A stretch of DNA of 64,000 bases, taken from an uncultured Flavobacteriales bacterium. GTDB lineage: Bacteria; Bacteroidota; Bacteroidia; Flavobacteriales; Crocinitomicaceae. A program made the position numbers and the translations under genes. Position 1 is the first letter of the stretch. Every line of letters begins with the position of its first letter. The notes below the pieces were generated by a model. That model saw only the letters and a program-made list of their open reading frames with translations. It was not told where the DNA came from and searched no databases. The stretch spans positions 620,001 through 684,000 of the forward strand of contig CAMLHZ010000001.1 of assembly GCA_946480085.1 (NCBI GenBank), written 5' to 3'. This document shows positions 17,572 through 27,152 of the stretch, piece after piece.

Positions 17572-18150
17572 ATGATAGCTCATTTGAATGGTAAATTAGT
17601 AGAAAAAAATCCAACCAATGTTGTGATTGAATGTGGTGGCGTTGGGTATTTCGTGAAAATTTCGCTTAATACTTATTCCGCATTAGGCTCAAACGAGCAA
17701 CTTAAACTTTTTACGCAGCAGATTGTAAGAGAAGATGGTCATTTCCTTTATGGGTTTATGACTGTTGAAGAACGCGAAGTATTTAACCTGTTGATCTCGG
17801 TCTCTGGAATTGGGCCAAATACAGCCATACTTATGCTTTCATCACTTTTGCCTACTGAAATTGCACATGCAATTCAAACTGAAGACGTTAGAACAATTCA
17901 ATCAATAAAAGGAATTGGTGCGAAAACTGCCCAACGTGTTATTATTGATTTGAAGGATAAAATGATAAAAGTTGAGTGGTCGGAATCAACAAATATTTTT
18001 GCTTCCCACAATACAACGAAATTTGAAGCGTTAACTGCTTTGATTTCCTTAGGTTTTGATAAGAAAATCGCGGAAAAAGCACTAGATAAACTTGCAACCG
18101 GTACCGAAACAGTTGAAGAACTGATTAAAGGAGCCCTGAAAATACTATAA
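17572..18150 (+). CDS. ruvA: Holliday junction branch migration protein RuvA
   Basis: The 192-residue product matches RuvA in length and domain order: N-terminal OB fold (MIAHLNGKLVEK, VIECGGVGYFV), two helix-hairpin-helix motifs (LISVSGIGPNTA, IKGIGAKTAQRVI), and the C-terminal RuvB-contacting domain (ALISLGF to the end). It binds four-way junctions as a tetramer and loads the RuvB motor. No ruvB or ruvC lies here. The stop codon is three bases before the putative TTG start of sprA and in the same frame. Confidence 0.96.
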   Translation: MIAHLNGKLVEKNPTNVVIECGGVGYFVKISLNTYSALGSNEQLKLFTQQIVREDGHFLYGFMTVEEREVFNLLISVSGIGPNTAILMLSSLLPTEIAHAIQTEDVRTIQSIKGIGAKTAQRVIIDLKDKMIKVEWSESTNIFASHNTTKFEALTALISLGFDKKIAEKALDKLATGTETVEELIKGALKIL

Positions 18151-18153
18151 GAA

Positions 18154-21100
18154 TTGGAGAATAATCGTCCTTACTACAAGAGTGTATTTCACCTATTGTT
18201 GAGCATGAGCTTAGTCTTTTGCTCATTTTTTGCGTTGGGGCAAGACACCAATAAGGTGAACTTACCATTCCCTATTTATAACCCAATTGATCCTACTCAG
18301 AACAATCCCCAGAGTTTTGATCTTGGTGATCCAAAAAACGTGGAACGAATCATTGTTTTCGATCCCGTGACCGGGAAATATATCTTTCAGGAGGTTATAG
18401 GAGATGGTATTATGTACCGTTATCCATCAATGATGACGCTTGAAGAATACCTGGAGTACGAACGACAAAAATCCATTAAGGAAAATTGGAAAGATAAGAT
18501 TGACCAGCAAACGGAAGAGCAGCGTGCACTCGAGTTCCCGATTAAAATTCCTTCTAAAACATTCGAAAATTTCTTTGGTTCTGATGAAATCACTATTCGT
18601 CCACAAGGATCAGTTGAAGTTTCCTTCGGTGTAAACTCTTCCCGTTATGACAACCCGATGTTGCCCGTTAAACAAAGGGTAATTACTCGTTTCGATTTCC
18701 AGCAGCAAATTCAAATGAATCTTGTTGGACAGATTGGAACAAAACTGAAATTAAATACCAGCTATAATACGCAGGCAGCCTTCGATTTTGATAACATTAC
18801 CAAGCTTGGATATTCCGGTGATGAAGATCAAATTTTGCAACGAATTGAATTGGGAAATGTAAGTTTCCCTTCATTTGGATCATTGATTCCGGGTTCTCAA
18901 ACTTTGTTCGGGGCTTACGGAAAATTCAGAACTGGCCGTTTGACTACTGACATCATCATGGCTCAGTCAAAAGGAAAGAAAACGGAAATTAAAATTACCG
19001 GAAAAGCACAGGTTGTTCCTTTCGAATTTAATGCCGACAACTACGAAGCGAATCGTCACTATTTCCTGAATCTGGCGTTTTATGACCAGTATGACAAATC
19101 GATGTCGCAGCTACCTAACGTTGCTTCTGAGACTTTCGTTACAAGAATGGAAGTTTGGGTAACCAACAGAATCAACAGTACTGAAAATGCTAGAAATATC
19201 GTTGCGTTCTCGGATCTTGGTGAGGCGAAAGCGGAAAACAGCCAGGGTAATCCGTTGCCATATGCAAGTGATACAATGCCAGATAATGAAGCAAATGGTT
19301 TGTATACCTGGGCTTCATCTCAATCTGCAATCAGAGGTTTTACTGGCGTAGTTCCAACCTTATCTTCTCAGGTTAGTGTTCCCGGACCTTTCCAGCAAGC
19401 GGTTCATTACGAGAAAGTCGAAAATGCAAGAAAGTTAAGTGAATCTGAATTTACTTATAACGCTCTATTAGGTTACATCTCGTTGAGTCAGCCATTGAAC
19501 AATGATGAGGTTCTTGCCGTTTCATACGAGTATACTTACCGTGGAAAAACATACCAGGTTGGTGAATTTTCAACCGATGGTATTGATGGAAGAGATGCTC
19601 TTCTTTTGAAGTTATTGAAACCAACGATCACCAATCCTACTTTGACTATTTGGGATTTGATGATGAAGAACATCTATTCAATGGGTGCTTATCAGTTGGA
19701 TGAAAATGGATTTAGACTGAATCTGTATTACAACAATCCTGAAACTTCTGTTTTGGCTCCAGTCATTCCCAATGATGAGAGTAAAACACAGATCATTACC
19801 TTGTTGAATATGGACAGGTACAATGTGAACGACCAGTTGTTTTCTGACGGTATGTTCGATTTTGTTCCTGTAAACTACAACGGAAACCGAGCAGAAACAG
19901 GAGGAACCATCAATCCTAAAAATGGTAAGATCTATTTCTCAACGGTAGAACCTTTCGGTAGAACTTTACGTGCAAAATTGGTAGATCAGTTCGGGCCACA
20001 ATACGCTGATAAAATTGCATTTACAGAGCTTTACGACTCAACTAAAACCGCTGCTCAGCAAATTCCAAGTAAAAACCGTTTCGTTTTTAAAGGTGAATAC
20101 CAAAGCTCGGTTTCATCTGATATTCCATTAAACGCATTGAATGTTCCTGAAGGTTCTGTTAAAGTAACTGTTGGTGGAATTGCGTTGATTGAAGGAACGG
20201 ATTATACAGTTGATTACAACCTTGGTCGCGTAAAGATCTTAAACACTGGTCTACTTGAATCGAACGCAGACATTAAGATTACGATTGAAAGTAATTCGGT
20301 CTTCGGTTTACAGTCCAAATCTATGATTGGAACGCATTTCAATTACAAAATCAATAAAGATTTCAACGTTGGAGCTACCTGGATGCGAATGATGGAGCGA
20401 CCAGTCACCCAAAAAGTGGACATCGGTTCTGAGCCCTATAAAAATAACGTATTAGGTTTCGATATTAATTACAAAGCGAATCTTCCATGGTTAACCAAGG
20501 CAATTGATTTCCTTCCTGTGATTTCAACGAAAGAGCCGTCTTATATGACATTCAAAGGTGAATTTGCAACCTTGATTCCTGGTACTCCAAGAGCAATTTC
20601 AAAAGAAGGAATTTCATATGTAGATGATTTTGAAGGAAGTCAAAGTACAATTGACCTTAGAACCTTCGCTGGATGGCGTTTGGCTGCAACTCCGCAAGGA
20701 CAGTCGGATCTATTCCCTGAAGGTGATCTGAAAACGTTGGCAAACGGTTACAAGCGCGCAAAATTAGCATGGTACACCATTGACAACTTGTTCTATATGA
20801 ACAATGATTTAACACCACCGCATATTAAGAACGATCCTTCAATGTTGAGTGATAGTCGTATGCGTTTGGTGCAGCAGTCAGATATTTTCCCGAATCAAAA
20901 CTTGCCTTACGGATCAATTCCAACGGTTCAAACATTGGATTTAGGTTACTTCCCGTCTGAACGTGGAATGTACAATTACGACACTACGAATACAGTAAAT
21001 ACAGACGGTACATTTTCAAATCCATCAGATAGATGGGCTGGAATTACCCGTGCACTGACAACAACAGATTTCGAGCTTGCAAACGTTCAATACATTCAAT

Positions 21101-24100
21101 TCTGGATGTTAGATCCGTTCAACGAGGATGCAGAGAACGAAGACCCGAACTCAACAATGGGTGGTGGTGATTTGTACTTCAACTTAGGGAACGTCTCTGA
21201 AGACGTTTTGCCGGATTCTCGCAAGAGTTTTGAAAATGGAATTCCACCTTTTGCAGGAGCGGATTATCCAACTGATGTAACGCCTTGGGCACAGGTTCCA
21301 AATCAGCAAATGATTGTGAATGCTTTTGCGGATCAAACATCTGATTCACGTGTTAAACAAGATGTTGGATTAGATGGATACGGTGATGCTGAAGAGCGAT
21401 TGACATATACAGGATTTGTAAACTGGGTTCAAAACAACAGTACGCTTTCTCCTGAAGCAAAGGCAAGAATGCTAGCCGATCCTTCAAGTGATGATTACAA
21501 TTTCTATCGTGACGATCAATACGATGCGGATGAAGTGAATATCTTAAATCGTTATAAGAAATTCAACAGTCATCAGGGTAATACACCTACTACGGAAATG
21601 TCTGATACCATGAATGACGCAAAATATGTCACTCAAGGAAACTACATGCCGGATAACGAGGATATCAATCAGGATAACAACTTGTCTGAAAGCGAAGCTT
21701 ACTTCCAATATCATGTAAGTTTACGCCCGGGTGACATGGTTGTTGGTAAAAATCACATTGTTTCACGTCAGGTTTATCAACCATCTGGTTCTACAAAAAC
21801 GGAAACATGGTACCAATTCAAAATTCCAATCTTCGAACCAGAGAAAAAAGTGAACGGAATCCGTGATTTCAGATCTATTCGCTTCATGAGAATGTTCGTG
21901 AAAGAATTTGGTGAGAATGTTACACTTCGTTTTGCGAAATTGGAATTCATCCGCGGGGAATGGCGTCCGTACTTGTATGATATGACAACACCGGGTGAGC
22001 AAATTTTCGTGGATCCGGATTTAACTGATTTCACAATTGGAGCATTGAATTTTGAAGAAAACGCTCAAAAATTGCCAATTGGATACCAGGTTCCTCCGGG
22101 AATTCAGCGTGAAATTGATCCTTCACAACCCGTTCAACGTCAAATGAATGAGCAGTCACTGACACTTGATGTTTGTAACCTTCAGGATGGTGATGCACGC
22201 GCTGCTTATAGAAATGTAATGTTCGACGTTAGAACATACAAGAAATTGAAAATGTTCGTTCACGCAGAAGAAATAACGCCTGGAACATTAAACGATAAGG
22301 ATTTGACATTGTTTGTTCGTTTAGGAACAGATTTCGTTGAGAACTATTACGAATACGAATTACCGCTTTACAAAACGGCTTGGGGAACATCAACTCCAGA
22401 GGGTGTTTGGCCAACCGATAATGATATGGAAATTATTTTCCAGGACTTATTGGATTTGAAAATGCGTAGAAATGATTTGGCGGGTTCTGCTGGCTCAGGT
22501 GTTACTGCATCAGTTGAATATTCTGTGGTTGATCCTAAAAACCCGAATCGAATGATTAAGGTGAAAGGTAGCCCGAACTTACAAGGTGTGAAAACGATCA
22601 TGATCGGTATTCGCAATCCGAGTAAAACGGCAATCGATCCTTGGGGTGATGATGGTTTGTCGAAATGTGCACAAGTTTGGATCAATGAGTTGCGTTTAAC
22701 AGATTTCGTTGATGACGGAGGTTCTGCGGCTGTGGCTCAAATGCAAATTCAAGCGGCAGATTTCATGACGATGAGCATGTCCGGTAACTATTCAGGTGTA
22801 AACTGGGGAGCTGTTGATAGCCGTGTTCAGGAACGTCAGCGAAACCAAAAATTTGGTTTTGATTATCAGTCAACTGTTCAACTTGGACAATTCTTTGGCT
22901 CAAGAATGAAAATCAGTTTGCCGTTGTTCTATGGTCGTTCTTTCGGAATCATTAATCCTGAATACGATCCGTTCAATCCGGATATCAAATTGAAAGCTTA
23001 CGATTTGGCAACGAGAAAATCGGTTGCACGTATCGCACAGGATTATACAGAAAGATCTTTCTACAACTTCCAGGGAGTTCGCTTCAATAAAATTGGAACA
23101 AAAGCACATTTTTACGATTTAGCTAACTGGACTTTTGGTTACGGATTTAGTCAAAATCTTCACCGTGATTTCAATACCAATTACGACAGAACTAAACAGT
23201 GGAAAGGAAGCTTTGCATATGCTTACACGTTTACTGCAAAACCTTTCGAACCGTTTAAAGATTTGAAATTCATGAAGAAAAGTCCATGGTGGGCATTGAT
23301 TCGCGAGACAAATATTTCATTGGTACCTAAGAACATTAGTATGACGAATGATTTGATGAGAACATACAACGCTCGTCAAATTAGAAATACAATTGACACT
23401 TCTGCGAACGGATTTAAATATGAGCCTGTTTACGTGAAGAACTTTACATGGAACAGAGGTTATAAGGTTGGATGGGATTTGACCAAAAATCTGAAATTCA
23501 CATTCAACGCAACTAACCGCGCTATTTTTGATGAGCAGAATGGTGAAGTTGATCGTAACGGAGTTGATTCATTGTATCGTCAATTCAAAGATACCATTTG
23601 GAGTCAGCTGGGAACCCTTGGTAAAACAATGGATTACACACATGATTATGCTTTCACGTATAACTTGCCATTCAATAAAATTCCTGTCCTGTCATTCTTA
23701 ACTGGTAACGTTAAGTACGCAGGAACTTACAATTGGCAGCGTGCACCTTTGGGTCAGTCGGAATATGGAAATATTATTCAGAACAGTAGAACGATTAACG
23801 GACAGCTTCAGGCTAACTTTATCACGCTTTATAATAAGGTTCCGTTACTGAAACGGATCAATTCAACCTCAAATTCTGGCGGTGGAAGAGCCAGGGTAAG
23901 TGATGCGAAAGGTGCTGTTGATGGTGGCACTGATAAGGGTGATGGAAAAACTCCGGAAAAACCGAAAGCCGAATTGAAACCACCTAAGCCTATTGAGGAC
24001 ATGACTCCGAAAGAAAAGCGTAAGTGGGAACGCGAGAAAAGAAAATTTGATCGTGAGCAAAAACGCAAAGCCAAGGAAAAAGAAAAAGTAAATCCGGTTG

Positions 24101-25497
24101 TTGGTTTCGCTGGTCGTTTGTTAATGACAGTACGTACACTTTCCGGAACTTATGCTCAAACAGATGGAACATTGTTGCCAGGTTATAACCAGCAAAGTAG
24201 AGTTTTAGGATTGAACCCATCTTTTGATGGCGGTTTCGCAGGATTCTTGTTTGGTCAGCAATCTTACTCTGTATTTGGTCGTGAAAACGGATATCACATT
24301 GGTGAACTTTCTGCGTCAAATGATTGGTTGGTACAAAATTCAGCAATTAACCGTCAACACACGGTTACGCATTCTCAAACAATTACTGGAAGAGGAACAT
24401 TGGAGCCAATTAAAGACTTGACGATCGACCTTTCATTGAACAGAAACGAAACGCAGAATACAAACGATTTCTTCCGTTTCAATGATGATACGCAACAGTT
24501 CGAATCGCAAAGTATGTATAGAACCTCAACGTTGACATATTCAACCATTTCTATCGGAACTGCATTCGAGAAATTGGGTCAGGGTTATGCTTCAGGTAAC
24601 TTCGATAGAATGATCGAAAGATCGAAAGAAGTTTCTCAGTATTTCGGAGTAAGAAACGCGAACTCTGTTGGCACAGTGGGTGATTATGCAAGCGGTTACG
24701 GACAAACACAACAAGATGTATTAATCGGATCGTTCTTGTCTTCTTATACTTCAAGTAGTGTGAATCAGCGTTCGGTGAACCCGTTCTCTTCTTTACCGTT
24801 ACCAAACTGGACAGTTAACTATAATGGATTAACAAAGTTCCCTTTCATGAAAGATCGTGTGAAGAACTTCGTAGTTCGTCATGGTTATTCATCAACAGTT
24901 AGTATGGCAGGTGTTCAGTCGAATTTGAACTCAACTGTGGATGCAAACGGAAGTTACAATGCGCGTGATTTGAACGACAACTTCATCGCTGGAAACAACG
25001 TTCAGGCTGTTACAATTACAGAACGTTTTTCTCCATTGATCGGTTTCGATGCAACATGGAATATCAAGAAACAAGGATTGATCACGAAGTTTGAAATCAA
25101 AAAAGACCGTTCTGCAACCTTGTCGTTGAACAATAATCAAGTAACTGAAGTTCTTGGAAACGAGATTGTGATTGGAACAGGGTACAAATTTGAAAAAGTA
25201 CGTTTCCCTTTCAAAATTAAACAAGCGCGACCTGAGAATCCGTTGAACATTCGTTTTGATTTTACTTTCCGTGATAACTTAACGGTAATTCGTAAAGTAG
25301 TTGAAGGAACAACTCAGGCAACTGCAGGACAACGTGTGATCTCAATCAAATCATCAGTTGACTACAACGTAACGAATAATTTGATTCTTCAATTGTATTA
25401 CGATCAGGTAATCACAACTCCGAAGATTCAAACTTCTTACCCAACAGGAAACTTGAGCACAGGTATTCGATTAAGATTCAACTTAGGCGGGATCTAA
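18154..25497 (+). CDS. sprA: T9SS outer-membrane translocon / gliding motility protein SprA
   Basis: The 2,447-residue protein matches SprA, the giant beta-barrel that forms the T9SS export pore and is needed for gliding where gliding exists. Residues 1-30 form a signal peptide ending FALGQ. SprA hallmarks include RPQGSVEVSFGV, SYVDDFEGSQS and the two SprA N-terminal repeat regions. A very basic hydrophilic insert sits at residues about 1908-1981 between barrel strands (DMTPKEKRKWEREKRKFDRE and neighbours). The start is TTG, directly behind the ruvA stop; the first ATG (18205) would leave the signal peptide without its basic n-region, so TTG is preferred. The gene overlaps the next by one base (TAATG). 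Length is close to the roughly 2,400 residues of F. johnsoniae SprA. Confidence 0.97.
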   Translation: MENNRPYYKSVFHLLLSMSLVFCSFFALGQDTNKVNLPFPIYNPIDPTQNNPQSFDLGDPKNVERIIVFDPVTGKYIFQEVIGDGIMYRYPSMMTLEEYLEYERQKSIKENWKDKIDQQTEEQRALEFPIKIPSKTFENFFGSDEITIRPQGSVEVSFGVNSSRYDNPMLPVKQRVITRFDFQQQIQMNLVGQIGTKLKLNTSYNTQAAFDFDNITKLGYSGDEDQILQRIELGNVSFPSFGSLIPGSQTLFGAYGKFRTGRLTTDIIMAQSKGKKTEIKITGKAQVVPFEFNADNYEANRHYFLNLAFYDQYDKSMSQLPNVASETFVTRMEVWVTNRINSTENARNIVAFSDLGEAKAENSQGNPLPYASDTMPDNEANGLYTWASSQSAIRGFTGVVPTLSSQVSVPGPFQQAVHYEKVENARKLSESEFTYNALLGYISLSQPLNNDEVLAVSYEYTYRGKTYQVGEFSTDGIDGRDALLLKLLKPTITNPTLTIWDLMMKNIYSMGAYQLDENGFRLNLYYNNPETSVLAPVIPNDESKTQIITLLNMDRYNVNDQLFSDGMFDFVPVNYNGNRAETGGTINPKNGKIYFSTVEPFGRTLRAKLVDQFGPQYADKIAFTELYDSTKTAAQQIPSKNRFVFKGEYQSSVSSDIPLNALNVPEGSVKVTVGGIALIEGTDYTVDYNLGRVKILNTGLLESNADIKITIESNSVFGLQSKSMIGTHFNYKINKDFNVGATWMRMMERPVTQKVDIGSEPYKNNVLGFDINYKANLPWLTKAIDFLPVISTKEPSYMTFKGEFATLIPGTPRAISKEGISYVDDFEGSQSTIDLRTFAGWRLAATPQGQSDLFPEGDLKTLANGYKRAKLAWYTIDNLFYMNNDLTPPHIKNDPSMLSDSRMRLVQQSDIFPNQNLPYGSIPTVQTLDLGYFPSERGMYNYDTTNTVNTDGTFSNPSDRWAGITRALTTTDFELANVQYIQFWMLDPFNEDAENEDPNSTMGGGDLYFNLGNVSEDVLPDSRKSFENGIPPFAGADYPTDVTPWAQVPNQQMIVNAFADQTSDSRVKQDVGLDGYGDAEERLTYTGFVNWVQNNSTLSPEAKARMLADPSSDDYNFYRDDQYDADEVNILNRYKKFNSHQGNTPTTEMSDTMNDAKYVTQGNYMPDNEDINQDNNLSESEAYFQYHVSLRPGDMVVGKNHIVSRQVYQPSGSTKTETWYQFKIPIFEPEKKVNGIRDFRSIRFMRMFVKEFGENVTLRFAKLEFIRGEWRPYLYDMTTPGEQIFVDPDLTDFTIGALNFEENAQKLPIGYQVPPGIQREIDPSQPVQRQMNEQSLTLDVCNLQDGDARAAYRNVMFDVRTYKKLKMFVHAEEITPGTLNDKDLTLFVRLGTDFVENYYEYELPLYKTAWGTSTPEGVWPTDNDMEIIFQDLLDLKMRRNDLAGSAGSGVTASVEYSVVDPKNPNRMIKVKGSPNLQGVKTIMIGIRNPSKTAIDPWGDDGLSKCAQVWINELRLTDFVDDGGSAAVAQMQIQAADFMTMSMSGNYSGVNWGAVDSRVQERQRNQKFGFDYQSTVQLGQFFGSRMKISLPLFYGRSFGIINPEYDPFNPDIKLKAYDLATRKSVARIAQDYTERSFYNFQGVRFNKIGTKAHFYDLANWTFGYGFSQNLHRDFNTNYDRTKQWKGSFAYAYTFTAKPFEPFKDLKFMKKSPWWALIRETNISLVPKNISMTNDLMRTYNARQIRNTIDTSANGFKYEPVYVKNFTWNRGYKVGWDLTKNLKFTFNATNRAIFDEQNGEVDRNGVDSLYRQFKDTIWSQLGTLGKTMDYTHDYAFTYNLPFNKIPVLSFLTGNVKYAGTYNWQRAPLGQSEYGNIIQNSRTINGQLQANFITLYNKVPLLKRINSTSNSGGGRARVSDAKGAVDGGTDKGDGKTPEKPKAELKPPKPIEDMTPKEKRKWEREKRKFDREQKRKAKEKEKVNPVVGFAGRLLMTVRTLSGTYAQTDGTLLPGYNQQSRVLGLNPSFDGGFAGFLFGQQSYSVFGRENGYHIGELSASNDWLVQNSAINRQHTVTHSQTITGRGTLEPIKDLTIDLSLNRNETQNTNDFFRFNDDTQQFESQSMYRTSTLTYSTISIGTAFEKLGQGYASGNFDRMIERSKEVSQYFGVRNANSVGTVGDYASGYGQTQQDVLIGSFLSSYTSSSVNQRSVNPFSSLPLPNWTVNYNGLTKFPFMKDRVKNFVVRHGYSSTVSMAGVQSNLNSTVDANGSYNARDLNDNFIAGNNVQAVTITERFSPLIGFDATWNIKKQGLITKFEIKKDRSATLSLNNNQVTEVLGNEIVIGTGYKFEKVRFPFKIKQARPENPLNIRFDFTFRDNLTVIRKVVEGTTQATAGQRVISIKSSVDYNVTNNLILQLYYDQVITTPKIQTSYPTGNLSTGIRLRFNLGGI

Positions 25498-25937
25498 TGC
25501 ATATCCGAGAAGCGAAACCGGGCGATGAAACTGCAATTCATGGTTTAATTGTTGAATTAGCTGTTTACGAGCGTGAGCCGAATGCAGTCATCAATACACC
25601 AGAGAATCTTTACGTCGATTTGTTTCAGGACAAAGTTTGTCAAGCCCTGGTAGTTGAAGAAAACGATTTGGTGGTTGGTTTTGCGTTGTACTTCATTTCC
25701 TATTCAACCTGGAAAGGCCGCTGTTTGTATCTCGAGGATTTCTATGTTAAAGAAGAATACAGACGCGGAGGAATTGGTTCCGAACTGTTCGTCAAAGTCG
25801 TAAATATCGCTAAAGAACTCGGCGTAAAACGAATGGATTGGCAGGTGTTGGAATGGAACGAACCCGCAATTAAATTCTACAAAAAGCACGAAGCAATCTT
25901 GGATCCGGAATGGATTAACGGACGATTCTTTTTTTGA
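25497..25937 (+). CDS. GNAT family N-acetyltransferase
   Basis: The 146-residue product is a GNAT acetyltransferase using acetyl-CoA. Motif A is seen as YLEDFYVKEEYRRGGIGSELF, with the pyrophosphate-binding RRGGIG. The ending (WNEPAIKFYKKHEA) is typical of diamine/spermidine acetyltransferase-like members, but the substrate cannot be fixed from sequence. The ATG overlaps the sprA stop by one base, so translation is probably coupled, although no T9SS role is known for this family. The intergenic region downstream holds three heptamer repeat arrays. Confidence 0.9.
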   Translation: MHIREAKPGDETAIHGLIVELAVYEREPNAVINTPENLYVDLFQDKVCQALVVEENDLVVGFALYFISYSTWKGRCLYLEDFYVKEEYRRGGIGSELFVKVVNIAKELGVKRMDWQVLEWNEPAIKFYKKHEAILDPEWINGRFFF

Positions 25938-25943
25938 GTTAAA

Positions 25944-25996
25944 GTTACAAGTTACAAGTTACAAGTTACAAGTTACAAGTTACAAGTTACAAGTTA
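25944..25996. repeat. Tandem heptamer array GTTACAA, 7.6 copies
   Basis: Seven perfect copies of GTTACAA plus a partial GTTA lie directly after the GNAT stop codon. The period is not a multiple of three and the array is non-coding. Confidence 0.97.
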
Positions 25997-26010
25997 TCTT
26001 TCTTATCCAC

Positions 26011-26059
26011 TCATAACTCATAACTCATAACTCATAACTCATAACTCATAACTCATAAC
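26011..26059. repeat. Tandem heptamer array TCATAAC, 7 copies
   Basis: Seven perfect copies of TCATAAC start 14 bases after the first array. The unit length and copy number match the first array but the unit sequence differs. Confidence 0.97.
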
Positions 26060-26088
26060 TGATAACACATCTAACAATTAGTCATCTA

Positions 26089-26109
26089 TAATTAGTAATT
26101 AGTAATTAA
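26089..26109. repeat. Short heptamer array TAATTAG, 3 copies
   Basis: Two copies of TAATTAG and a third ending in A follow, again with a 7-bp period, just upstream of the DUF6427 start at 26119. Any promoter for that gene would lie within or beside the repeats. Confidence 0.85.
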
Positions 26110-26118
26110 CTTCGTGAC

Positions 26119-27093
26119 ATGTTATTAAGACCTTTTTTGAGCAATCAACCACTGGTAGTACTCTTGTTACTTCCTGTAATGGCATTGTTCATTATTCTTA
26201 ATCTCAATTTTCATTACCATAATCCAACGGATATAATCAATCTTGGGTTATTGGGAAAAATTGCAGCTATTCCGGTTTGGTTCAGTGTAAGCTTATCTGC
26301 ACTTTTTATATTAGGGAATGCTGTTTTACTCAATTACCTTTTTAATAAGCACGACTTTTTGGAGAAGAACAGTTATGCGCCATCGCTGTTTTATGTAGTG
26401 TTTATGACATTTAGTCAAAGCTTCTACAACTTTGACGCTTTGCTGATCGTTCATTTGCTTTTTCTCTGTATTTACCGTCTATTATTTGTACTGGAAAACG
26501 GTGAGAGAAACGGTGCGCGTATCTATAACATTGCGCTATTGTTCGGATTAATCATTGTTCTGCTTCCGCAAACCGTGGTTTTACTGCCGTTTCTGTGGCT
26601 TGCCGTTCGAATGAATAAATCGATTACGTTTAAAGAGTTTGTTTTATTGCTTTTGGGAACCTCATTGATCGTGTTTAATGGATTGATGTTCTGGTGGTTT
26701 TCCGGTCACGCTATTGGATTGCGAATTCTTCGTGAAGCTTCTAATATAAAATATGAGACTGTCGTTTTAATCGCTACGGGTTCCGTGTTGGTGATCTATT
26801 TATTGTTGAGCTCAATTGGTGTTCGCATTCGTTTACAGAAAAGTTCCATTCGATTCAAGAAGATCAATAGAAGTTTGTTGGTCATGGTATTTGCTACTTT
26901 GGCATTTGGTGTGGCAGAACTTATTTTTTATCAACAAGTAGAATGGTTCAACCTGGTTTTCGTGCCTGTAGGGTTTTTATTCACGTTCGCATTCATTAGT
27001 TCTTTCTGGAAACAGGTGGCTTCAGGCTTCTTTTACCTTACTTTTTTATTAGCTGTTATTAAATTTTTCATTCACGCTGGTTGGTTCAACTAA
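26119..27093 (+). CDS. DUF6427 family integral membrane protein
   Basis: The 324-residue product is very hydrophobic, with about nine or ten predicted transmembrane helices and short polar loops (for example LLVVLLLLPVMALFIIL at the start). I associate the pattern and its place before purine genes with DUF6427, a Bacteroidota family of unknown function; that link is from memory. It is separated from purQ by a consensus promoter, so co-transcription with the pur genes is not required. Upstream lie three heptamer arrays that could affect its expression. Confidence 0.72.
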   Translation: MLLRPFLSNQPLVVLLLLPVMALFIILNLNFHYHNPTDIINLGLLGKIAAIPVWFSVSLSALFILGNAVLLNYLFNKHDFLEKNSYAPSLFYVVFMTFSQSFYNFDALLIVHLLFLCIYRLLFVLENGERNGARIYNIALLFGLIIVLLPQTVVLLPFLWLAVRMNKSITFKEFVLLLLGTSLIVFNGLMFWWFSGHAIGLRILREASNIKYETVVLIATGSVLVIYLLLSSIGVRIRLQKSSIRFKKINRSLLVMVFATLAFGVAELIFYQQVEWFNLVFVPVGFLFTFAFISSFWKQVASGFFYLTFLLAVIKFFIHAGWFN

Positions 27094-27110
27094 CGGTTTG
27101 ACTACCTTTG
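27081..27110 (+). promoter_or_regulatory. Promoter of purQ
   Basis: TTG at 27081-27083, a 19-base spacer and TACCTTTG at 27103-27110 fit the Bacteroidota consensus exactly. Transcription would start near 27116, giving a leader of about 37 nt. The -33 element lies inside the end of the DUF6427 gene. Confidence 0.78.
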
Positions 27111-27124
27111 TGGGCATCAATAAC

Positions 27125-27138
27125 GGGCTATTGAGCCC
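27125..27138 (+). promoter_or_regulatory. Small hairpin in the purQ leader
   Basis: GGGCT, loop ATTG, and AGCCC form a 5-bp hairpin between the predicted transcription start and the purQ ATG. It has no T tract and is not a purine riboswitch; a role in RNA stability or initiation is possible. Confidence 0.4.
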
Positions 27139-27152
27139 TTATACTTATTCAA

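Noticed and set aside
25944..26109. Possible CRISPR array
   Set aside because: The repeats are 7 bp in direct tandem, with no spacers and no cas genes nearby.
27111..27152. Purine riboswitch before purQ
   Set aside because: The leader is only about 37 nt with one 5-bp hairpin, too small for a purine aptamer.
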